Source of the DNA: JAOAPY01 sp038237475
GTDB taxonomy: Bacteria > Acidobacteriota > Blastocatellia > Pyrinomonadales > Pyrinomonadaceae
Direction: 5' to 3'
NCBI GenBank assembly: GCA_038237475.1
Contig: JBBRYS010000001.1
Span: 310,001 to 374,000, forward strand
Length of the DNA stretch: 64,000 nucleotides
Shown piece after piece: positions 42,691 to 51,143 of this stretch. Under the pieces are notes generated by a model. That model ran no database searches and was not told the origin of the DNA. It saw nothing but the letters and a program-made list of their open reading frames with translations. How positions within the stretch are numbered: position 1 is the first letter of the stretch; the number at the start of each line of letters is the position of its first letter. A program made the translations under genes and the position numbers.

Positions 42691-43105
42691 AGCGAGTGCT
42701 AGATGCCGCGCAGTATAAAGATCTTGTCGGCCAAACAGGGTTTTTGTCAGTGTTGGTCGGCAATAATAATGCGATGGTTATGTCACACAGAAAGCTCTGG
42801 ACGGCTTATTTCTGATCGTAGCGGACGAAGAAAAACGAATTCGCAGGAACCCGCTTGAGCGCAGTACGACTCTGCTAAAGAAAGTTTTTGATCGCGTGTG
42901 AAGTAAGTCCGGCGAGCTATCGATCTCGGCTGTAGTCGAGTTAGCCTAACCTGGAAAGCATTGTCTGGAGGCTTAGAGCGCCCCCCTTTCGCGTACAGCC
43001 TTCACCGGATAGTCCTGGTTTTGGCCCAACCAGCATCTTCATGAGGTATGCTAAGGCGGAAAACCGAATGGCCCTGTTCAATACCAGCCATGGAGTGATC
43101 TCTAT
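42691..43105. other. Gene-free interval upstream of the SLC13-type gene
   Basis: No coding sequence, RNA or clear promoter was recognised here. Short open frames lack ribosome binding sites and family-like sequence. Confidence 0.5.
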
Positions 43106-44887
43106 ATGAACCTGGAAATAGTCCTGGTGTTCATGGTGGCCATTTGCGCGGTGGTGTTGTTTGCCACCGAAAGACTTTCGGTTGACCTCATCGCGATGCT
43201 GATCATGGCAACCCTGCTGGTCTTCGGCATCGTTACTCCCGAGGAAGGCATTTCCGGATTCAGCAACAAAGCAACAATTACCGTAGCCGCCATGTTCATC
43301 ATCAGCGCCGGACTCTTCAAAACCGGCGCGGTGGGCTATCTGGGAAGAGTTACCGTCCTTGTCTTCAAGAAAAACTACTGGCTCGGACTCATTACGGTAA
43401 TGATTGCAGTCGGGTTTTTCTCTGCCTTCATCAATAACACTCCTGTCGTTGCCGTCTTTATTCCGATCCTGCTCGGGGTGGCTAAAGAAATAAAAGTAAG
43501 CGCGTCCAAACTGCTAATGCCTATGTCGTTCGCTTCGATGTTTGGCGGCGTCTGTACGCTGATTGGAACTTCGACCAACATCCTGGTGAGTTCTCTCGCA
43601 GAAAAAGAGGGTCAACCTCCCTTTTCGATGTTTGAGATTGCGCCTTTGGGATTGATCGTCTTCGCCGCCGGCATGATTTACATGCTCCTGATCGGCATCA
43701 GGCTTATTCCCGAACGGCGGAGCGAAGGAGATTTGATCGAGAGCTTCAGTCTGCAGGAGTACATCGCTGAAGTTGTTCTCCTGAAGAATGCTGACTCCAT
43801 CGGGCACACGATCAAGGACGCGCCGATCGCCAAAGACATCGATATTGCCATCCTCGAAATTGAACGTGACGACAAGGCGATAGCCGTGCCCCCACCGGAT
43901 TTTGTTTTGCAGGAAGGTGATGTCCTGCGAGTCCGCTGCGATCTGGAAAAATTCAAAAAGATTCAGGCTCGCTCAGGAGTGGTTTTTAAGTCGCAATTCA
44001 AGTGGAGCGATGAAGATGTCGAGACTTCAGACATTAAGTTGGTTGAAGCCGTGGTTGCGCCCGGTTCTGAGTTTGTACGGAAATCACTAAACGACTTGAA
44101 GTTCTATAAACGATTCGGCGTAACCGTTTTAGCCATCAGACATCGCGGCCGGTTAATGCGCCTAAGAATTTCCGACACGAAATTAAGTGCCGGCGACGCA
44201 ATGCTCCTGGAGGTTAAGACCGAACGCCTTAATCAACTGCGGCAAAATCCTTCGTTCGTGATTATTTCCGAAATCGAGCAGCCCGTTTATCGCAGACGCA
44301 AACTTATCCCGGCACTCCTGATCGTAATTGGTGTAATCCTATCGGCCACCCTGGGGCTTGCGCCGATTGTGGTGAGCTCAATAATTGGCGCCATCCTGCT
44401 CGTGCTGGTTGGTTGTTTGACGATGGATGAAGCCTATCAGGCTATACAGTGGCGCATAATTTTCCTGCTCGCTGGAGTGCTGACGCTGGAGGCGGCTATG
44501 GAAAACAGCGGCGCAGCGCCCTTGATCTCTTCGACGCTTATTGCGGTAGTCACTAAGTGGGGCGGCCTGGTGGCGCTGGTTTCGGCATTCTATTTGATGA
44601 CTTTTGTTTTCACGGAAATGATGTCAAACAACGCAACCGCCGCGCTGTTGACGCCAATTGCTATAGCGACTGCTAACACGCTGCAGGTGAGCCCGCGCCC
44701 ATTTCTCGTGGCTGTAATGTTTGCGGCTTCGGCGAGCTTTATGACACCGGTTGGCTATCAAACCAACACCTTAATTTACGGTCCGGGACAGTATAAGTTT
44801 GCCGACTTTCTGCGGGTCGGGACGCCGCTTAATATCCTGTTCTGGATCATCGCGACGATTTTCATTCCCTATTTTTGGAAGTTTTAA
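43106..44887 (+). CDS. SLC13/DASS-type transporter with paired TrkA-C (RCK_C) domains
   Basis: A 593-residue membrane protein: about six helices (FAAINNTPVV-like segment FSAFINNTPVVAVFIPILLG at about 109-128 and MFGGVCTLIGTSTNILVSSL at about 152-171), then a soluble insert with two RCK_C domains (about 205-290 and 300-385, e.g. LQEGDVLRVRCD), then the second half with TEMMSNNATAALLTPIAIA (about 507-525). This is the SAC/SLC13 arrangement used for sulfate, dicarboxylates or cations. The substrate is not evident. It is convergent with the nitroreductase gene. Confidence 0.9.
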   Translation: MNLEIVLVFMVAICAVVLFATERLSVDLIAMLIMATLLVFGIVTPEEGISGFSNKATITVAAMFIISAGLFKTGAVGYLGRVTVLVFKKNYWLGLITVMIAVGFFSAFINNTPVVAVFIPILLGVAKEIKVSASKLLMPMSFASMFGGVCTLIGTSTNILVSSLAEKEGQPPFSMFEIAPLGLIVFAAGMIYMLLIGIRLIPERRSEGDLIESFSLQEYIAEVVLLKNADSIGHTIKDAPIAKDIDIAILEIERDDKAIAVPPPDFVLQEGDVLRVRCDLEKFKKIQARSGVVFKSQFKWSDEDVETSDIKLVEAVVAPGSEFVRKSLNDLKFYKRFGVTVLAIRHRGRLMRLRISDTKLSAGDAMLLEVKTERLNQLRQNPSFVIISEIEQPVYRRRKLIPALLIVIGVILSATLGLAPIVVSSIIGAILLVLVGCLTMDEAYQAIQWRIIFLLAGVLTLEAAMENSGAAPLISSTLIAVVTKWGGLVALVSAFYLMTFVFTEMMSNNATAALLTPIAIATANTLQVSPRPFLVAVMFAASASFMTPVGYQTNTLIYGPGQYKFADFLRVGTPLNILFWIIATIFIPYFWKF

Positions 44888-44902
44888 GGCTGGCGACTAC
44901 AC

Positions 44903-45574
44903 CTAAACAAACGTACACACTTCTTTGAGCGACTTCCGTTTAATGTCCGGCACTACGGCGTCTGCAGCCGGATAGCCTACGACCAGCAGCAGAAATGGAG
45001 ACTCGTTTTCGGGACGGCCAAGTATTTCGTTGAGAAACTTCATGGGACTGGGAGTGTGCGTCAGGGAAACCAAGCCGGCCTGATGAATCGCGGTTATAAG
45101 TATGCCGCAGGCGATACCCACTGACTCTTTCGGATAATAGTGCTTGACTGCAGCACCCGTCGCTAATTTTCCATATCGCTCCATAAAGATCGCGATCAGA
45201 AAGGGGGCAGTTTCCAGAAACTCTTTGTGCTCATCTGTGCCCAGCGGCGCGAGCGCTTCCAGCCACTCTTTGGGCGCGCGCCGGGTGTAGAACTCCTGCT
45301 CCTCTTCTTCGGCAGCAATTCTGATGCAGCGCTTCACTGCCTGATCGGCGATCACCACAAACTGCCAGGGCTGCAGATTAGCCCCGCTCGGGGCAGTAGC
45401 TGCAGCCAATATACATTGCTCGATGACCTCCCGAGGCACCGGACGGTTGGAGAACTGCCGCACGGTACGCCGGTGATTCATCTGCTCATAAAATGAAACC
45501 GCGCGTTGTTTCATTTCCTCAGCCTGATACTCATCGTAGCCGGTCAGCGGAATGAATTTCGGCAATGACATCAA
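44903..45574 (-). CDS. Nitroreductase-family flavoprotein (paralogue of 18685-19353)
   Basis: A 223-residue protein nearly colinear with its paralogue: RRTVRQFSNRPVPREVIEQC, AATAPSGANLQPWQFVVI, RRAPKEWLEALAPLGTDEHK, and PFLLLVVGYPAADAVVPD. FMN-binding nitroreductase fold. It is the last gene of a minus-strand run with ArsS and the Sec peroxiredoxin, separated from the latter by a large hairpin. The ATG is preceded by GAGGAGCCG. Recurrence of the same enzyme in both clusters implies a role tied to the TIGR04282/Sec gene set. Confidence 0.88.
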   Translation of the reverse strand: MMSLPKFIPLTGYDEYQAEEMKQRAVSFYEQMNHRRTVRQFSNRPVPREVIEQCILAAATAPSGANLQPWQFVVIADQAVKRCIRIAAEEEEQEFYTRRAPKEWLEALAPLGTDEHKEFLETAPFLIAIFMERYGKLATGAAVKHYYPKESVGIACGILITAIHQAGLVSLTHTPSPMKFLNEILGRPENESPFLLLVVGYPAADAVVPDIKRKSLKEVCTFV

Positions 45575-45600
45575 CGGCTCCTCTGCTTGTTAACAGGCGC

Positions 45601-45663
45601 TCAGAGTACGGCCTTCAGTCGGGCTTTACCCGGCATAAAGCCCGCCTGAAGGCCGTACTCTGA
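45601..45663. terminator. Large perfect hairpin between peroxiredoxin and nitroreductase
   Basis: TCAGAGTACGGCCTTCAG (45601-45618) is exactly complementary to 45646-45663, and an inner GGGCTTTA/TAAAGCCC extends the stem. It lies between two same-strand genes 102 bp apart. It could be an attenuator, mRNA-stabilising hairpin or REP-type repeat, as no U tract follows. Confidence 0.6.
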
Positions 45664-45675
45664 ACGCCTGAGAAG

Positions 45676-46257
45676 CTATTTCAAAGCGCTGAGCGCAGCA
45701 CGAATTTCTTCGTTCGTCGGACGCTTGCGGTAGTCTGATTCAATCCTTACCCAGCTGACCTTGCCCTTCTTATCAATGACATAGACCGCTGGATGCGGGA
45801 TACCGTCAAACTTCTGCCCCGCATAAGCCGGATCGAGCAGCCCATATGTATCGATGACCTTGTGATCAGGATCTGAGAGAATCGGAAAGCCGAGGACCCC
45901 TTTGCCATCGGCTGCGATCTTTGCCGCAAAGCCCTTGCTGATCTCTGGTACATCGATGCTGAGGGCGTAGAGCTTTGCCTTCTCACTCTTCTTCAACAAT
46001 GTTCGTAATTCGGCTAACTGCCGAGCACAGTATGGTCACCAATAGCCCCGGTAAAAAACCAGCACGACGGGACTCTTGCCACGCGCATCGGCAAGTCTGA
46101 TTTTGTGACCGCTCTGATCTTCAAGTGTGAAGTCCGGCGCCATGTCCCCTATCCCGATAGGCGAACTGCGCATGGGCGGATTTGGTGACTGCGGTAATGC
46201 AGCCATCGTTACTGAGAGGAGGACGATAATTTGAAATAGTGTTGCCAGCGGCTTCAT
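45676..46257 (-). CDS. Exported peroxiredoxin with selenocysteine (second copy)
   Basis: 193 residues with TGA at 46038-46036 read as Sec. A signal-like N-terminus (LATLFQIIVLLSVTMAALPQ), then GIGDMAPDFTLEDQSG, the active site YRGYW-U-PYC, and ILSDPDHKVIDTYGLLDP, HPAVYVIDKKGKVSW. It is very close to the copy at 7800-8381 in both protein and position of TGA. AAGGAAG precedes the ATG at 46257. It lies 59 bp after ArsS, inside the arsenosugar-type cluster. Confidence 0.9.
46010..46024 (-). promoter_or_regulatory. Putative SECIS hairpin of the second Sec peroxiredoxin
   Basis: TCGGC-AGTTA-GCCGA on the minus strand, 14 nt after the first base of the TGA at 46038. It is the same hairpin as in the paralogue at 8134-8148. 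Confidence 0.55.
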
Positions 46258-46316
46258 CAGTGTTCTTCCTTTCTACGGTTTAACTTTCAACGACGCGCAA
46301 AAACTCTTTGCCCGTT

Positions 46317-47333
46317 TCAACTACTAACAGCGACTGCGCCACCACAGCTGGAACCCGAACCCGCGGTACAGCCGAAGCAATGCCTGCCCGTCATGATGCG
46401 ACGGCGTGCCAGCTTCTCCGGATCAAAGTCAGCAATTGTTTGCGGTAACTCGGCAGCGACGTTCAACTCAAGCATCTGATTAAAATCACAGTCGTACAAC
46501 TTACCTGTCCAGTCGACACTAACCAGACGACGGCACATCAAGCCATCCAGAGTCGCCGGGTTGAACGCATCCAGCAGTTTGCGCATGTAGCGCTCTTCAT
46601 TTCCCGAACGACGAAGATAATCGAGAAAGCGACTGATCGGCATGTTCGTGATCGTATAGAGATGATCGAAGGCGATGCCATGGCGATCCATCAACTCGCG
46701 CTTGAAGTCGCTCTCGATTGAATTCTGGGATGGCGGCAGGAAGGCGCCGACCGGATTGTAGACAAGATTCAGAGTCAACCCGCTGCCGGCGATCCCATAG
46801 CCTACTGCGTTCAGTCGGCGCAGCGCCTCGATCGATTGACTGAAAACCCCATGGCCCCTTTGGCTGTCCGTCTGCTCTTCCAAAAAATACGGCAATGAGC
46901 TGACCACCTCGACGTGCTGATCGCGAAAGAACTCCGGGAGACTTTCCTGGCCCGGCTGAAACATCACGGTTAGATTGTGACGCACGATGATGTGTGCTCC
47001 GAGAGCTTGAGCTTCCGTGACGAGGTAACGAAAAAAGGGATTTAGTTCAGGCGCGCCGCCGGTTATATCCAGGGTGGGAATACGAAAGCGCCGCACGGCA
47101 TCAACCACGGACTCGGCAGTTTCGCGCGTCATGACCTCGGTACGAGTGGGACTGGCATCCACGTGACAATGCTTGCAGGCCTGATTACAGAGTTTGCCGA
47201 GGTTGACCTGCAAGGTATCAATTGTGGTCGACCGCAGCTCAATTCCGAGGCCCGCCAACTTCTCGTCGAAGGCAGCATCGGTGCGCGGCTGCAGGATTGG
47301 CGCCGGCTGAACGATCGGCAAAACAGAGGGCAT
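46317..47333 (-). CDS. arsS: ArsS-type radical SAM protein (arsenosugar biosynthesis)
   Basis: A 338-residue protein with radical SAM motif CNQACKHCHVDASP (about residues 49-62), TLDITGGAPELNPFFRYLV (about 92-110) and a C-terminal cysteine-rich segment HCFGCTAGSGSSCGG (about 318-332). This combination defines the radical SAM/Cys-rich family TIGR04167, named ArsS and implicated in adding the 5'-deoxyadenosyl group to dimethylarsenic. The start overlaps the CMD gene by one base (TAATG). Together with ArsM it indicates arsenosugar synthesis. Confidence 0.9.
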   Translation of the reverse strand: MPSVLPIVQPAPILQPRTDAAFDEKLAGLGIELRSTTIDTLQVNLGKLCNQACKHCHVDASPTRTEVMTRETAESVVDAVRRFRIPTLDITGGAPELNPFFRYLVTEAQALGAHIIVRHNLTVMFQPGQESLPEFFRDQHVEVVSSLPYFLEEQTDSQRGHGVFSQSIEALRRLNAVGYGIAGSGLTLNLVYNPVGAFLPPSQNSIESDFKRELMDRHGIAFDHLYTITNMPISRFLDYLRRSGNEERYMRKLLDAFNPATLDGLMCRRLVSVDWTGKLYDCDFNQMLELNVAAELPQTIADFDPEKLARRRIMTGRHCFGCTAGSGSSCGGAVAVSS

Positions 47334-47662
47334 TACATCGATACCTTGTTGACTGAATTATGGGCCTGCAGGCCATGGATGAGTGAAGCCCCGCCTCGAA
47401 TTGCTGAAGCCAAATGAATCGCCTCGGTCATCTGCTCCATATTCGATCCGGCTTCCAGACACGACTGCGAAAATGCATCAATACAATAGGGACACTGCAC
47501 TGCGTGCGCAACGGCCAAACCTATCAAAGCCTTTTCACGTCGCGTGAGCGCGCCGTCCTCCTGGCAGGCCTGGTACCAGGCCATGAACTTCTCAAACAGA
47601 TCGGGACGATGCTTCGCGATTTCTGAAAAGCGCTGCAGGTCATCTTCTTCGTAATATGCCAT
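47333..47662 (-). CDS. Carboxymuconolactone decarboxylase/AhpD-like protein of the arsenosugar cluster
   Basis: A 109-residue protein: EKALIGLAVAHAVQCPYCID (about 42-61) with the CPYC redox pair, then FSQSCLEAGSNMEQMTEAI. Such CMD proteins accompany ArsS/ArsM genes. Unlike the homologous gene at 17256-17819 it uses cysteines, not Sec. It overlaps arsS by one base and diverges from the TIGR04282-type gene. It may act as a thiol peroxidase or reductant for the pathway. Confidence 0.87.
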   Translation of the reverse strand: MAYYEEDDLQRFSEIAKHRPDLFEKFMAWYQACQEDGALTRREKALIGLAVAHAVQCPYCIDAFSQSCLEAGSNMEQMTEAIHLASAIRGGASLIHGLQAHNSVNKVSM

Positions 47663-47682
47663 TGTGCGATACTCCCGGTTCT

Positions 47683-48549
47683 ATGAAGCAACCAATCGTA
47701 ATAGTAATGGTAAAGGCCCCGCGCGCGGGAATGGCAAAGACTCGGCTGGTGCCACCGCTGTCAGAAAACGAAGCCGCAGCACTGGCAGCGTGTCTGGCAC
47801 AGGACACAGTTGCCAATGCCCAAAGTGTTGTGCGCGACGTTCTGATCGCTTACGCCCCAACAGATGCTCGCCTCGACCTTGAAGCGCTGCTGCCTGCAAA
47901 CCTGCGTTGGTTTGAACAGGAAGGCGACGACCTCGGCCAACGGTTGGACTCAGTTGCCGCACACGCCTTCAGCCTGGGGTTCAGTCCCTTCATTTTCCTG
48001 GGCGCCGACAGTCCCACGCTTCCCACAAGTTTCATAACGCAGGCGTTCGACTCGCTCACTTCCGGCGGAGCCGAAATCGTCATGGGCCCCACAGAGGATG
48101 GTGGTTATTACCTGGTCGGCCTTCATAAACCAGCCCCGGGCCTGTTCGACAATATTGACTGGAGCACGGCTTCAGCTTACCAACAAATTGTGGCGAATGC
48201 TGCCAGGTTGAAGCTGCGCCTGCGCGCGTTAGCCATTTGGTATGACATAGATATGCCAACGGACCTCTCACGCTTGCGCGCCGAAGTGATCGCAAATGAG
48301 CAGGCGCAAACGCTCGCACCCAATACATATCGCTGGCTTCTGGATTGCTCGTCACAACTCCAATCCGTTTATGAAAATCCGCGCGGCTTCTACCGCCTAC
48401 TGCGGGGCACTACCTGGTTTGGTATTTCGCACCGGTGCATCAAAGCGGCCGAGTGTGGTGGGTTGGATTCCCACCCAGTAGAGCAACTGCATGGCAGTCC
48501 AGCGCGCGAACACAATCATAAAACTACCTTTTTCAAAACGCCGCGATGA
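47683..48549 (+). CDS. TIGR04282-type transferase (paralogue of 17846-18685)
   Basis: A 288-residue CofC-like nucleotidyltransferase fold: VIVMVKAPRAGMAKTRLVPP (about 6-25), FIFLGADSPTLPTSF (about 105-119), and MGPTEDGGYYLVGLHKPAPG (about 135-154). The ATG at 47683 fits the paralogue. The last ~50 codons run antisense through the 3' end of the TIGR04283 gene, a 153-bp convergent overlap. This gene is the only plus-strand member of the cluster, diverging from the CMD gene. It probably makes a nucleotide-activated precursor. Confidence 0.82.
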   Translation: MKQPIVIVMVKAPRAGMAKTRLVPPLSENEAAALAACLAQDTVANAQSVVRDVLIAYAPTDARLDLEALLPANLRWFEQEGDDLGQRLDSVAAHAFSLGFSPFIFLGADSPTLPTSFITQAFDSLTSGGAEIVMGPTEDGGYYLVGLHKPAPGLFDNIDWSTASAYQQIVANAARLKLRLRALAIWYDIDMPTDLSRLRAEVIANEQAQTLAPNTYRWLLDCSSQLQSVYENPRGFYRLLRGTTWFGISHRCIKAAECGGLDSHPVEQLHGSPAREHNHKTTFFKTPR

Positions 48550-49104
48550 AGTCACGACCGCAGCCGGCACGTGCACGATGCGTCCCAACTTTTTCAATGA
48601 GTGCAACAAATCTAAATCTTCAAAGATCGGAAACGGCTTGAAGCCACGGGTCCGTTCATACGCCTCCCGCCGCACAAAAATCGCAGAGTCTCCGTAACTC
48701 AAACCCAGGCGACGCAGTTGCGGGTAAAGCCAGGTCATGAAGCGAGCCGCTCTTCCTCGACCTTCAAAACGGATCTCGAAGTTCCCGGCAACTACTTGCG
48801 GATCCGCCAAAGCTTCAACGATGCGTTCCAACGCAGCCGCGGGAACAATCGTATCCGCGTGCAGGAACCACAGTATGTCAGCTTGCGCAGCCAGCGCGCC
48901 CCGGTGCAGCTGTAAGCCTCGTCCTGGTTCAGACGCAATAACTTCAGCGCCGCGCGCGCGCGCTATTTCGCAGGTGTTATCAGTGCTTCCCCCATCAACG
49001 ACTATAACTGCAACCTTGCGCGACAGGTGAGCAATGGCCTCAAGGGTCGCGGCCATAACGCTGGCTTCGTTGAGCGCGGGGATGATGATCGAAAGTGTAG
49101 GCAT
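48397..49104 (-). CDS. TIGR04283-type glycosyltransferase (GT2)
   Basis: A 235-residue GT-A protein: LSIIIPALNEASVMAATLEA (about 4-23), VIVVDGGSTDNTCEIARARG, WFLHADTIVP (the acidic metal motif), and GLSYGDSAIFVRREAYER with PIFEDLDLLHSLKKLG. This is the radical SAM/selenodomain-associated transferase 2 family. It is the last gene of the unit rhodanese, ArsM, hydroxylase, this gene. Its 3' end overlaps the opposite-strand transferase. Confidence 0.87.
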   Translation of the reverse strand: MPTLSIIIPALNEASVMAATLEAIAHLSRKVAVIVVDGGSTDNTCEIARARGAEVIASEPGRGLQLHRGALAAQADILWFLHADTIVPAAALERIVEALADPQVVAGNFEIRFEGRGRAARFMTWLYPQLRRLGLSYGDSAIFVRREAYERTRGFKPFPIFEDLDLLHSLKKLGRIVHVPAAVVTSSRRFEKGSFMIVFARWTAMQLLYWVGIQPTTLGRFDAPVRNTKPGSAPQ

Positions 49105-49124
49105 GGGACCGCTCCGATCAACAA

Positions 49125-49931
49125 TCAGGTGGGCAATTCCAACGGCTCGAAAAGCGGCAGCAGCAGAAGTTCTCGCAACTCAACTTCAACGGGTCGCTGA
49201 AGCTGGGGAACACCGATGGTAATCATCTCCTGCGGCACGTCCAGCCGCAGGGTCCCATGCAGCAGATCCCAGATAGCGAGTCCGCTGGACCAGTTTGAAT
49301 TTGTTTCGTCGCGAACTATGGAGTGGTGAATGCCGTGCATGCGCGGCGTCACGATGAACCGGTTGAGCCTGCGTTCGGTTGCGAGAGGCAGGCGCACATT
49401 CGAATGGTGGAAAAGTATCGAGAGCAAAAGCAGTGTCTGCCAGACAAAGAACGAAAGTGGCGACACGCCGATTAAAGCTATCTGAGCCGTGCGCCAGGGA
49501 ATTGAAAGAATGAGTTCGCCAAAGTGAAAACGCAGCGCGGTCGAGGCATCGAGATCACGATCAGCGTGATGCACAAGATGAAACCGCCACAGCAGCGGCA
49601 GCTTATGCGTGAGCACATGCCAGACATAGAGCGTGTAATCCAGCAGGACGACTGCAAGCGCAGTCTCAAGCCAGACCGGCAGGCGCACAAGTTTAAGTAA
49701 TCCTAAGTTTCTCTGATCGACCAGGGCGGTTAGTCGTTTAGTGATCGGGTTTTCCATAAGTAGCATCGCCGCAGCACCGACGCCGGCCACTGTTGCATTG
49801 CGCACGTCACGGGTTAACTTTGGCTCAACCTCGCGGCGCAAAGGACGTCGTCGCTCCAGCCAGACAAGTACTCCGGCAGTGCCGAGAATGAGAGTCGTGC
49901 TCAACCACGAGGGGATCCTGGCTTGGCTCAT
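49125..49931 (-). CDS. Fatty acid hydroxylase/sterol desaturase-family membrane protein
   Basis: A 268-residue protein with several helices and the eight-histidine di-iron pattern: YVWHVLTHK (about 103-111), RFHLVHHADRDLD (about 116-128), SILFHHSNVRLP and TPRMHGIHHSIVRDE. The order of histidine boxes is right for the family. It lies 20 bp before TIGR04283 and 39 bp after ArsM. It may hydroxylate a lipid carrying the pathway product; arsenolipid relevance is speculative. Confidence 0.85.
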   Translation of the reverse strand: MSQARIPSWLSTTLILGTAGVLVWLERRRPLRREVEPKLTRDVRNATVAGVGAAAMLLMENPITKRLTALVDQRNLGLLKLVRLPVWLETALAVVLLDYTLYVWHVLTHKLPLLWRFHLVHHADRDLDASTALRFHFGELILSIPWRTAQIALIGVSPLSFFVWQTLLLLSILFHHSNVRLPLATERRLNRFIVTPRMHGIHHSIVRDETNSNWSSGLAIWDLLHGTLRLDVPQEMITIGVPQLQRPVEVELRELLLLPLFEPLELPT

Positions 49932-49970
49932 TATGTTTCAACCTGTTTGTATTGCATCAAAATAATCAGC

Positions 49971-51134
49971 TCAGCAACAGTTGGTGCCCGGCTCACAGCG
50001 TTCGCCTCTGGGCAGATCTGTAAGCTCGTAGTCCAGGCCTTTCGTCTCGCGCGGATCGCGCACAGCCGATTGCTTGCAGACAAAGTCTTCTGCCTGATCA
50101 AGAGCAATGGTTTCATAGGGCTCGATCGCGAGAATGTCTCCTGCGTAAGGCTCGCGGTTATAGAGTTGGAACGTCTTGTCACAGACCGCCATTCTTCTGC
50201 CGCGCTCCAGGACATGCCCATCGTCATCGATCACCCTGCGCCAGGGACCGCGATAGACCACAGCCTGCTTTCGCTCTTGGCAGGGGCCCTGCTTACCCTT
50301 GTGCGCCACGACGGTGATTGAGCGAAACTCTATTCCCCGAACCGTGCGCCAGGGCCCCTCATCCCGCTTCACGATCTCCATCCCGTAGAAACCCGCGCGA
50401 TCAAAGGCATCAAGAAAAGCGTCTTCTCGATAAGCACCCGAGATACAACCTGACCATAATTCAGGGTCAGCTTGCAGTTCGTTCGGAACATTCTCATCGC
50501 TGACGATGTCGCTGATGGCCACGCGCCCGCCGCGCCGCACCACGCGAAACATTTCGTTGAAGAGTTGTTCTTTGTCTTCAGTACGAACGAGATTAAGAAC
50601 GCAGTTTGAGAGCACCAGGTCGACCGATTCGTCCGCCACCAGAGGCCGCTCAGCTTTGACTACAGAGCAATAGTCGTTGAAGCGGGCAAGGTCCCCTGCA
50701 GAAGCGACAGGATTTGCAGCGAGATAAGAATCGACCAGAGCCAGGTCCAACCGCAAATCCTGTATGCGTCCCTTGCGAAACTCAGTGTTCTGATAGCCGA
50801 TGCGCTCACCAATCCCCTGCTGATATTTCATGGCCAGCTCCAGCATTTCGTCATTGGCATCAACGCCAATGACTCGTCCCGAAGGACCGACTAGCTGCGC
50901 CGCGATATAGCAGATCTTGCCTGTGCCAGAGCCCAGATCGAGCACGACTTCGCCTTCCCGAACAAATTCAGAGGGATCGCCGCAGCCATAGTCGCGTTCC
51001 TTGATCTCATCGGGGATGATACTCAGGAGCTTTGGATCGTATTGGATGGGGCAGCACAACTCCGCCTCGCGTCGTTGCGCCGCCCGGCCGTATCGCTCAT
51101 TGACCGAGCGCTCCACATCAATGTTGGTGCTCAT
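49971..51134 (-). CDS. arsM: ArsM-type arsenite S-adenosylmethionine methyltransferase
   Basis: A 387-residue protein: ELCCPIQYDP (about 25-34) and NCVLNLV with SGCISGAYRE carry the conserved arsenic-site cysteines. The SAM motif is VVLDLGSGTGKICYIAAQLV (about 63-82). The extra C-terminal domain (about 285-387) ends CEPGTNCC. This long form occurs in arsenosugar clusters with ArsS. AAGGAAG precedes the ATG at 51134, 9 bp after the rhodanese stop. The stop is TGA directly after the CC pair; readthrough would give only ten unlike residues, so I treat it as a true stop. Confidence 0.9.
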   Translation of the reverse strand: MSTNIDVERSVNERYGRAAQRREAELCCPIQYDPKLLSIIPDEIKERDYGCGDPSEFVREGEVVLDLGSGTGKICYIAAQLVGPSGRVIGVDANDEMLELAMKYQQGIGERIGYQNTEFRKGRIQDLRLDLALVDSYLAANPVASAGDLARFNDYCSVVKAERPLVADESVDLVLSNCVLNLVRTEDKEQLFNEMFRVVRRGGRVAISDIVSDENVPNELQADPELWSGCISGAYREDAFLDAFDRAGFYGMEIVKRDEGPWRTVRGIEFRSITVVAHKGKQGPCQERKQAVVYRGPWRRVIDDDGHVLERGRRMAVCDKTFQLYNREPYAGDILAIEPYETIALDQAEDFVCKQSAVRDPRETKGLDYELTDLPRGERCEPGTNCC

Positions 51135-51143
51135 TTTTCTTCC

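Noticed and set aside
49938..49973. TGA after CEPGTNCC of ArsM as a Sec codon
   Set aside because: Readthrough adds only ten residues without family-like sequence, overlaps the next gene's upstream region and has no hairpin. A CC end is a natural C-terminus for this type.
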